Shown here: piece by piece, positions 10,135 through 15,990 of the stretch | Layout: each line of letters opens with the position of its first letter | Position numbering within the stretch: the stretch's first letter is position 1 | Assembly (NCBI GenBank): GCA_016795465.1 | Contig: JAEUHK010000046.1 | Span: 62,001-126,000, forward strand | Direction of reading: 5' to 3' | Length of the DNA: 64,000 nucleotides | DNA from: Verrucomicrobiaceae bacterium | GTDB lineage: Bacteria > Verrucomicrobiota > Verrucomicrobiia > Verrucomicrobiales > Verrucomicrobiaceae | Position numbers and translations under genes: made by a program | Notes under the pieces: model-generated | The model's database searches: none | Told to the model about the DNA's origin: nothing | Seen by the model: the letters and a program-made list of their open reading frames with translations, nothing else

Positions 10135-10152
10135 CAGCGTTGTGGGTTGGGT

Positions 10153-10521
10153 TCAGCGGGGCTTCGCATCGTCGATGAAGCGCCGCAGCTCGGCGATTTC
10201 ATCATCGGAGAGCCTCGCCTTCGGATCACTCAGGTAGGCGGCGAGCGCTTGCGAGATGGAGCCGTCGAAGAAAGTGCTCACCACGCGGCTCAGCGTCGAT
10301 TTCCCGGCCTTTTCCCGCGAGACAACGCTGCGATACACAAACTCCCGGCCCTCGGTGCGATGCTTGAGCTGCCCCTTTTCCTCCAGGATAGTCAAAATCG
10401 AGCGTAGCGCCGGCCGCGTGGGCGGCTCCGCCATCTCCTCCATGATCTGCGAGAGCGTGGCCTCGCCCAAGGCGAAGACGATTTCCATGACCTCACGTTC
10501 CCGGCGGCTCAGATTGTCCAT
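10153..10521 (-). CDS. BlaI/MecI/CopY-family transcriptional repressor
   Basis: 122 residues. The N-terminal winged-helix pattern LSRREREVMEIVFALGEAT, followed by RPALRSILTILEEKGQLKHR, and the dimerising C-terminal part (ISQALAAYLSDPKARLSDDEIAELRRFID) are typical of the BlaI/MecI family at its usual length. Members dimerise on palindromic operators and are inactivated by proteolysis by a partner M56 peptidase. That partner is encoded 18 bp downstream. Two palindromic sites lie immediately upstream, and the nearer one abuts the ATG, indicating autoregulation. The sensor output and inducer cannot be read from sequence. Confidence 0.93.
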   Translation of the reverse strand: MDNLSRREREVMEIVFALGEATLSQIMEEMAEPPTRPALRSILTILEEKGQLKHRTEGREFVYRSVVSREKAGKSTLSRVVSTFFDGSISQALAAYLSDPKARLSDDEIAELRRFIDDAKPR

Positions 10522-10580
10522 AGGCTGATTTTTCAGCCTTTAAGCCCCAAGGTCAAGCTTAAAGGTTGATTTTTCAGCCT
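10522..10580 (-). promoter_or_regulatory. BlaI-type operator pair overlapping a putative leaderless promoter
   Basis: Two nearly identical 18-bp elements lie at 10522-10539 (AGGCTGATTTTTCAGCCT, a perfect palindrome apart from the central T run) and 10563-10580 (AGGTTGATTTTTCAGCCT), start-to-start distance 41 bp. On the minus strand a -35-like TTGACC (10556-10551), a 17-nt spacer and a -10-like AAAAAT (10533-10528) lie between and within them. Initiation about 7 nt downstream would fall on the ATG at 10521, so the blaI mRNA would be leaderless. The repressor would cover both the -10 and the start. The distal site also abuts the stop of the upstream glycosyltransferase gene. Confidence 0.7.
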
Positions 10581-11572
10581 CAAACCCACGCCGCCATCAC
10601 TCGCGCCGCCTGCGGCGTGATGCTCATCTCCGTCAGGCACTCTTCCACAGTGAACGCAGTCCTCTTCGCGATACGACCCGCCTTCCACACATCCGCCGTG
10701 GCCGGATACGGCCCCACCTTCCGTGGATCACTCCAGGTATAAAGACCCAGCGTGCGCGGATTCACCGCAGCGCCGATGTGCATCGGTCCGCTGTCCACAC
10801 TGATCACCCATCCTGCCTGCCGCATGATCCAAACGAGCTCCGCAAGGCTCGTGCGATTGCTCAAATCGGTCACATGCGCCGCCTGCGGCACCTTCGCGTC
10901 ATCATGCATGCCCACGAGGACCACACCACGCGGTGCCAGCGCCTCGCAAAGCGCCCCGAGAGCCTCATCCGAGAGCGATTTGCCCTCGCCACGCGACCAC
11001 GGATGCAGCACGACGCTTTCGCGCCAGCTCACATCCACGCCCGCAGGCTTGCTGCCCTCCGCCAAGTCAAAGCTCACGTCCTCTGCACGCACCTCAATGC
11101 CAAACGCTCGCGGCATTTCCAGGTAACGATCCACCGCATGCGCACCCGCGTTCACCAGCACGATGTGCGAGTAAAAATACCGCGCCCCCTCCCGAGCATC
11201 CGAAAGACCGATCACCGGCCGCGAACCCCGCCAGCGGCTCACGATGCCGCTGCGTAGCAACCCTTGGAAATCGAGCACGATCTCCGGCTCCTCACGCTTC
11301 ATGAGCATCCACTTCCGCCGCCAGTTCCAGAACCGCAGCAGCCCCGCCAGCCCGCGGAACTTCTTCCTCGGAAAAGCGATCACCTCATCAATCAACGGCG
11401 ATCCCTGGATCAGCGGCATCCATTCCGTGTTCGCCAGCCAGCGCAGCTTGAGGTGCGGATACGCCTCTCGGATGGCCTTCACGGCAGGCAGCGTATGCAC
11501 GATGTCTCCCAGCGAGCTCGGCTTGACGATCAGGGCGCTTTTGAAATCTCGAAGGCTCGGAAGTGGGGACAT
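10580..11572 (-). CDS. Glycosyltransferase family 9 (heptosyltransferase-like)
   Basis: 330 residues. The N-terminus KSALIVKPSSLGDIVHTLPA is the signature of ADP-heptose:LPS heptosyltransferases (GT9), and later motifs LDFQGLLRSG and ISVDSGPMHIGAA (nucleotide-sugar binding domain) agree. The family transfers heptose or a related sugar to lipid A-core on the cytoplasmic face of the inner membrane. The text around residues 100-135 resembles WaaC more than WaaF, but I do not assign a specific donor or acceptor. It follows the metallophosphoesterase gene by 50 bp and probably belongs to the tsaD transcript. Its stop codon touches the distal BlaI operator. Confidence 0.85.
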   Translation of the reverse strand: MSPLPSLRDFKSALIVKPSSLGDIVHTLPAVKAIREAYPHLKLRWLANTEWMPLIQGSPLIDEVIAFPRKKFRGLAGLLRFWNWRRKWMLMKREEPEIVLDFQGLLRSGIVSRWRGSRPVIGLSDAREGARYFYSHIVLVNAGAHAVDRYLEMPRAFGIEVRAEDVSFDLAEGSKPAGVDVSWRESVVLHPWSRGEGKSLSDEALGALCEALAPRGVVLVGMHDDAKVPQAAHVTDLSNRTSLAELVWIMRQAGWVISVDSGPMHIGAAVNPRTLGLYTWSDPRKVGPYPATADVWKAGRIAKRTAFTVEECLTEMSITPQAARVMAAWV

Positions 11573-11581
11573 GCGATTAGG

Positions 11582-11617
11582 TCCGACATGTCAGACGAGT
11601 CCGACCCGTCCGACCGT
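11582..11617. repeat. 9-bp tandem repeat (TCCGACnnn x4)
   Basis: Four consecutive 9-mers (TCCGACATG, TCAGACGAG, TCCGACCCG, TCCGACCGT) fill the gap between the metallophosphoesterase and glycosyltransferase genes. The period is exact, with one base change in the TCCGAC core. It is non-coding in the called frames. Confidence 0.65.
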
Positions 11618-11622
11618 TTGCC

Positions 11623-12345
11623 TCATTTTCCCAACGCCAGCCGGTCCGCCAGCAGAGCCGGGAGACCCGCCGCATGGATTTTTCGCTGGGCAGTCTCGAT
11701 GTCATACTCGAGGCGGCGGATGGAGATCGTTTGCGCCTGGATGTCGTAGATGGTGTAAGCCGCACGCCAGTCGCCATCACGAGGCTGGCCCACGCTGCCC
11801 ACGTTCACAAAATACTTCGTGCCGCGGGCGAGGCTGATCTCCGTGCCACGGGAGGCCCGGACGGCGTCGTCTTTTTCAAAGATGCGCGGCACATGCGTGT
11901 GGCCGTAGAAGCACACCTGCGTGAACTGGTAGCTGAAGCTCGCCATCGCATCGAAGCGATTCGTCACATAACCCCAGTTGCCCGGCGAATCGAGCGTGGC
12001 ATGCACGATGGTGAAATCACGCACCTGGCGCACCAGCTTCAAATCGCGCAACCACTGCCGCTGCTCGTCGCTGAGCTGCTCACGCGTCCACATCAGCGCC
12101 GCGTAGGCCAGCGGGTTGAGCTCATCGAGGCTGCTGTTGCCGCTGGCACCTTCATCGTGATTGCCACGCACGGTGGGGCAATTCAGCGAGCGGACTGTTT
12201 CGAGGCACTCGACCGGATTCGCGGCATAGCCGACGATGTCTCCGAGGCACACATAGCTCGCACAGCCCTGCTCTTGGGCGTCGTAAAGGACGGCCTGGAG
12301 GGCTTCGAGGTTGGCGTGGATGTCTCCGAAGATCGCAAATTTCAT
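11623..12345 (-). CDS. Calcineurin-like metallophosphoesterase (YfcE-type)
   Basis: The 240-residue product starts MKFAIFGDIHANLEAL. A longer in-frame start exists but would overlap tsaD. All metallophosphoesterase signatures are present: GDIHAN (residues 7-12), CLGDIVGY, RGNHDEGA, and the C-terminal GHTHVP. Two metal ions would be bound by these Asp, His and Asn residues. The family includes phosphodiesterases acting on small molecules or nucleotides; the substrate is unknown. The gene begins 38 bp after tsaD and is followed 50 bp later by the GT9 gene, consistent with one transcript. Confidence 0.88.
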   Translation of the reverse strand: MKFAIFGDIHANLEALQAVLYDAQEQGCASYVCLGDIVGYAANPVECLETVRSLNCPTVRGNHDEGASGNSSLDELNPLAYAALMWTREQLSDEQRQWLRDLKLVRQVRDFTIVHATLDSPGNWGYVTNRFDAMASFSYQFTQVCFYGHTHVPRIFEKDDAVRASRGTEISLARGTKYFVNVGSVGQPRDGDWRAAYTIYDIQAQTISIRRLEYDIETAQRKIHAAGLPALLADRLALGK

Positions 12346-12383
12346 CGGCTGGGCCTTCCATCTTCGGGACTCACGCCCGGAAA

Positions 12384-13448
12384 TCAAGCGATAGAAGCAC
12401 GCGGCACCACCAGCGGGAGATTCGGGTCCACCTCGGCCTCCAGCGGCGAGCTCTGGCCGAGCTTGAACCGCTGCGCGGCGGCAAACGCGATCATGCCCGC
12501 GTTGTCGGTGCAAAGCGCAGGCTCGGCCAGCAGCAGCTCCAGGCCGGCTTTTTCGCAACGAGCCTTCAAAGCCGCACGCAGACCACGATTGCAGCTCACA
12601 CCACCACTCACCGCGACGGTGCGGTTTTTCGTGCGTTGGGCCGCAAGCACGAGTTTTTCCACCAAGACCTCGACGATGGCTGCCTGCACACTCGCGCACA
12701 CATCGGCCAGCGTTTGCTCGTTCTTCAAATCAAGCCTTGGAAGCTCATACAGCACCGCGGTCTTCAACCCGCTGAAGCTGAACTCCAGGCTCTTGCCATC
12801 GAGAAAACTCCGCGGGAAGTCGAGTGCCGTCGGATCTCCCTTCGCGGCGAGTTTGTCGATCTCCGGTCCACCGGGATAAGGCAGGCCGATCATCTTCGCC
12901 ACCTTGTCAAAGGCCTCGCCGGCAGCGTCATCACGCGTGCGTCCGAGCAGCTCATACTGCCCGATGCTCTTCACATGCACGAGCATCGTGTGTCCACCGC
13001 TGACGATGAGACCCACGCATGGCCTCACGGGGCCGTTGGAGCCCATGAAAGGCGAAAGAAGATGCCCCTCCATGTGATTCACGGCCAGGAAAGGCTTTCC
13101 CTCCGCCACCGCGAGTGCCTTCGCCATCGACGTGCCGATCAAAAGCGAGCTCACCAATCCCGGACCACTCGTTGCCGCAAAGGCCGCCACGTCTTTCAAA
13201 GTGATCCCCGCCTCCGCCAGCACCTCCTCCACGAGTGACCGCACATGCAGGATGTGATTGCGCGATGCCACCTCCGGCACCACACCGCCATACTGTCGAT
13301 GAATCTCGATCTGCGAGGCGATTCGGCTCGCTTTGAGGTTCCCAGCGAGATCACAAACCGCCGCCGCCGTCTCATCGCATGAGCTTTCGAGGGCCAGCAG
13401 ATAGTTTTCAGTTCTAAGTTCTCGGTTCACAACCACTCCCATGCCCAA
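12384..13448 (-). CDS. tsaD: tRNA N6-adenosine threonylcarbamoyltransferase
   Basis: 354 residues with the Kae1/TsaD signatures: LALESSCDETAAA at the N-terminus, the metal-binding HMEGH motif (usual HxxxH), GLIVSGGHTML, and AVSGGVSCNRGLR. With TsaB, TsaC and TsaE the protein adds threonylcarbamoyl to A37 of ANN-decoding tRNAs in the cytoplasm. The N-terminus (MGMGVVVNRELRTENY) is longer than usual. Part of it is encoded by a 7-bp tandem repeat (13405-13430), and no start codon lies between that repeat and LALESSCDE, so the repeat appears to be translated. It heads a probable tsaD-phosphoesterase-GT9 transcript. Confidence 0.95.
   Translation of the reverse strand: MGMGVVVNRELRTENYLLALESSCDETAAAVCDLAGNLKASRIASQIEIHRQYGGVVPEVASRNHILHVRSLVEEVLAEAGITLKDVAAFAATSGPGLVSSLLIGTSMAKALAVAEGKPFLAVNHMEGHLLSPFMGSNGPVRPCVGLIVSGGHTMLVHVKSIGQYELLGRTRDDAAGEAFDKVAKMIGLPYPGGPEIDKLAAKGDPTALDFPRSFLDGKSLEFSFSGLKTAVLYELPRLDLKNEQTLADVCASVQAAIVEVLVEKLVLAAQRTKNRTVAVSGGVSCNRGLRAALKARCEKAGLELLLAEPALCTDNAGMIAFAAAQRFKLGQSSPLEAEVDPNLPLVVPRASIA
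13405..13430. repeat. Heptamer tandem repeat inside the tsaD 5' end
   Basis: On the plus strand the heptamers TTTTCAG, TTCTAAG and TTCTCGG are followed by TTCAC in perfect 7-bp phase. Read on the minus strand the consensus is C-Y-K-R-R-A-A, shared with arrays at 15711-15738 and 34732-34757. It encodes about eight residues (VNRELRTEN) near the N-terminus of TsaD. Confidence 0.6.
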
Positions 13449-13506
13449 CGCGGGTGCTCGTGCGAGTCCTTTCTGGCACCCTGCTCCGTGCCCTTTGCTT
13501 CATGCC

Positions 13507-13548
13507 AAAAGAAAACCGCCGTCCCCCGGTTGGGTGGGGAACGGCGGT
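13507..13548 (-). terminator. Rho-independent terminator
   Basis: On the minus strand the arms ACCGCCGT(T)CCCC and GGGGGACGGCGGT form a strong GC-rich hairpin followed by TTTTCTTTT. It sits 20 bp past the stop of the Cys-rich mini-lipoprotein gene and upstream of tsaD, so it ends the lipoprotein transcript. Confidence 0.85.
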
Positions 13549-13568
13549 GTGAATGCTGTTTCGAGCTC

Positions 13569-13724
13569 TTAGTGCTTGTGACCAGACTTGCAGCAGGCCT
13601 TGCCGTCTTTCGAGCAGCAGGCAGCCTTCGCCTTGGCGTCACAGGACGAGCACTCTTTCTTGCACGCGCAGGACGCGAGGAAGAGAGAGGCTGCAGCCAT
13701 GAGGACTGTGGAGAAACGAATCAT
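13569..13724 (-). CDS. Tiny cysteine-rich lipoprotein (51 aa)
   Basis: The product starts MIRFSTVLMAAASLFLASC: a lipoprotein signal peptide with lipobox LASC (Cys19). The mature 33 residues contain eight cysteines counting the lipidated one (19, 21, 25, 28, 36, 37, 44, 45), with CC pairs, many lysines and a terminal HKH. The composition suggests metal binding or redox chemistry at the membrane, but no named family is recognised. It is the second of two consecutive mini-lipoprotein genes and is followed by a strong terminator, which supports it as a real gene. Confidence 0.75.
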   Translation of the reverse strand: MIRFSTVLMAAASLFLASCACKKECSSCDAKAKAACCSKDGKACCKSGHKH

Positions 13725-13774
13725 TTCAGAAGGTGGTTGAGGTCATCAGGTCGCTGCATCACGCAGCGGCTGAA

Positions 13775-13879
13775 TTACTTGCCGCTGACAGCAGGAGGGG
13801 GGGGAGGAGGGGGAGCCTTCTGCTGGCAAGCGCTGAGAAGGGCGGAGGCCGCCACGAGGGTAAGGATAGCGATTTTCAT
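13775..13879 (-). CDS. Tiny proline-rich lipoprotein (34 aa)
   Basis: The whole product is a lipoprotein signal peptide (MKIAILTLVAASALLSAC, lipobox LSAC) followed by 16 residues containing seven consecutive prolines. Mature peptides this short with a KAP7 tail recall small envelope lipoproteins, but no family is identified. The start is MKIAIL; upstream in-frame methionines lack signal-peptide character. It is 50 bp upstream of the Cys-rich lipoprotein gene on the same strand and probably co-transcribed. Confidence 0.65.
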   Translation of the reverse strand: MKIAILTLVAASALLSACQQKAPPPPPPPAVSGK

Positions 13880-14028
13880 GTGTTGTGTGTGGGTGTTAAC
13901 CGTGTTGTTATGGTTCCCATCCACCAGACTCCTGGCAGCGGGATTATCGAGACTAACGACAAGTTCTGTCTTTGCAAATAACCAAATAACTTTGTCGCAA
14001 AAATGATAACAAAGAGCACAGGCCATGC

Positions 14029-14226
14029 TCAGCCCCAAGGCCCATTCTCGCCTAATCCATACGCGTTGCCGACCACCTCACCGTCCTCTTCGTCGAAAGC
14101 GATGCGCATGGGCCTGCAGCACACCTCACAGTCATAATCCACATCACACGGCACCTCGCCGGGATGCGGTGCGGGCACATCAAACTCTTCAAAGCAGCTT
14201 GGGCAGATCACGGTCACGCCGGACAT
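14029..14226 (-). CDS. CPXCG-motif cysteine-rich small protein
   Basis: 65 residues: VICPSCFEEFDV near the N-terminus and CDVDYDCEVCCRPM in the middle match the small Cys-rich CPXCG family, here with CPSC in place of CPxC-G, and should fold as a zinc ribbon. An acidic tail (FDEEDGEVVG) follows. The function of the family is unknown. The start overlaps the end of lnt by 13 bp, so translation is likely coupled to lnt. Confidence 0.85.
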   Translation of the reverse strand: MSGVTVICPSCFEEFDVPAPHPGEVPCDVDYDCEVCCRPMRIAFDEEDGEVVGNAYGLGENGPWG

Positions 14227-15887
14227 GCATGCGTTCCTTTCCAGCGAAGGATGATGATGAGCAGGCAGAGTCCAAGCAGCGAGATGGCGAAGAGGTCGCC
14301 AAAGCGGGCGTAGAACGTGAGATGTGAGAAGTGAGTGGTGACCTCGCCGGGAAGCACGCCTTCGATGAACGTGTCCTTCGTGTCGGGATCATGCAGGCGG
14401 CTGGTTTCGCGGCCGTAGTCGTCGATGAAGCAGGTCACGCCGATGTTTGAGCAGCGCACCATCGGCCGGCGAAGCTCCACGGCGCGGAATTTGGCGTTCG
14501 CGAGATGCATCTCCGTCTCGATGCTGTCGATGAACCAGCCGTCGTTGCTGATCGCGGCGATGATTTGCGGCTCCTCACGCACGAAACGCCTCGCCACGCG
14601 GCCCACGGTGTCTTCGAAGCAAATCAACGGGATGAGGCTCACCTTGTCATTCAGCCGCATGGGTTCCGTTTTGGTGCCGAAGGTGAAATCGGCCGGGAAA
14701 ATGGGCCTCAGCATGGAAAACGGCCACACTTCACGCAGCGGCAAATACTCGCCAAAAGGCACGAGATGCACTTTGTGGTGCTCCTGGCGCTTCGTGAACT
14801 CGTGATCGAATAAAATGGCAGAGACATAAGCCTCCGAGTCGCTCAAATGGATCTCCGTGCCGGTCAGGAGCTTCGCATTGCCGGGCTCCATGAAGCTCTC
14901 GAAGTAGCCTTGGTGCCAGTTCGGCGGCAGTTGATGGTATTTGTCATTCAGATTCACCGGCAGGGCGCTCTCCGGCCAGATCACTAGATCGCGATCCTTA
15001 GCAAACACCCGCGTGAACTCCCGCAGCCGCTCATAGATCCGCTCCGCCTGCGATCCCGTCATCGCATCCACCTGCGACACATTCGGCTGCACCATCGCGA
15101 TGCGCACTTTGTCGGCTGATGAATGCTTCTCGGCCACCTTCAGCATGCCGTAACCACCCACCATGAGCACCAGCACCATCGCCACGGTGAAATCGACGCG
15201 GGTTTTGCAGGTTCCATGGCCATGATAAGCCGCATGAAAACGCGTGAGCACATTCCACGCGGTGCAGGCCACGAAGACCGGCAGGAATGACAGGCCCATC
15301 ACGCCCACCGTGTCCGCACCCTGCATGAGCACCACGTTTCGATGAAAGGCCACGCCGAGGCCGTTCCAGCCAAAGCCGGTGAACACCGTCGTGCTGCGCA
15401 GCCATTCACAAGCCACCCAAGCACCCGCGGCGAGAAAAGAACAGACGAGCGAGTGCTGCGTGCTCGGCCACCACGCATCCCGCGTGAGCGTCGTGTGGTG
15501 CGGCCTCGCAAACCGCGCCACAAACCATGCCCATAGGCCGAAATACACCGCGCAATAACCCGCCAAGCCGATCACCGCGCCGAATCCCAACAACTCCGGC
15601 CCCCAGCCTGCCCACGCCTCATCGCGAGCCCCGCCGAGCATCACGCGAGACGAATGCCGGATCCACCACAGGTTCGGCAGGAAGAACGCCAACCCCGCGA
15701 GATAGCCCAGCTTGAAACCTGAAACTTGAACCTTGGAACTCTTCAGCGGCCAAATAACCGCCAGCAGCGGAAACAACCACAGCCACACCGCGAGCTGCGA
15801 GTTCCAGCCCGGAAACGCAAACACCAAAAGACCACCGCTAAGCAGCGGCAGGGTCCAGTTCATCCAGCGGGGCAGTCGGTCGTCCAT
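14214..15887 (-). CDS. lnt: Apolipoprotein N-acyltransferase
   Basis: 557 residues from MDDRLPRWMNW; upstream in-frame Met codons would add a non-hydrophobic extension. The N-terminal half has several membrane helices (for example LLSGGLLVFAFPGW, AVWLWLFPLLAVIWPL). The C-terminal nitrilase-type domain has the triad in WPESALP (Glu), HKVHLVPFGEYLP (Lys) and PLICFED (Cys). A last helix (FAISLLGLCLLIIIL) closes the protein. It N-acylates the lipidated cysteine of outer-membrane lipoproteins in the periplasmic leaflet. The neighbouring mini-lipoproteins are plausible clients but any link is circumstantial. Confidence 0.94.
   Translation of the reverse strand: MDDRLPRWMNWTLPLLSGGLLVFAFPGWNSQLAVWLWLFPLLAVIWPLKSSKVQVSGFKLGYLAGLAFFLPNLWWIRHSSRVMLGGARDEAWAGWGPELLGFGAVIGLAGYCAVYFGLWAWFVARFARPHHTTLTRDAWWPSTQHSLVCSFLAAGAWVACEWLRSTTVFTGFGWNGLGVAFHRNVVLMQGADTVGVMGLSFLPVFVACTAWNVLTRFHAAYHGHGTCKTRVDFTVAMVLVLMVGGYGMLKVAEKHSSADKVRIAMVQPNVSQVDAMTGSQAERIYERLREFTRVFAKDRDLVIWPESALPVNLNDKYHQLPPNWHQGYFESFMEPGNAKLLTGTEIHLSDSEAYVSAILFDHEFTKRQEHHKVHLVPFGEYLPLREVWPFSMLRPIFPADFTFGTKTEPMRLNDKVSLIPLICFEDTVGRVARRFVREEPQIIAAISNDGWFIDSIETEMHLANAKFRAVELRRPMVRCSNIGVTCFIDDYGRETSRLHDPDTKDTFIEGVLPGEVTTHFSHLTFYARFGDLFAISLLGLCLLIIILRWKGTHACPA
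15711..15738. repeat. Heptamer tandem repeat inside lnt
   Basis: The plus strand reads CTTGAAA, CCTGAAA, CTTGAAC, CTTGGAA in 7-bp phase. In lnt it encodes about SSKVQVSGFK between two membrane helices. The 16-mer CTTGAAACCTGAAACT also occurs at 34739-34754 beside the HAD phosphatase gene. Confidence 0.65.
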
Positions 15888-15990
15888 CGGGTCGCGATGA
15901 TGGCCGCGATTCACCAAATGGAAAGTGGCCGATTTCGCCCAAAAGTTGTCCGCACAGCTTTCCTGCCGATCCCGTAACATGCACACAACC

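Noticed and set aside
15711..15738. Heptamer array as a CRISPR or regulatory binding-site cluster
   Set aside because: The unit is 7 bp and contiguous, without spacers, and lies inside coding sequence; it is treated as a short tandem repeat.
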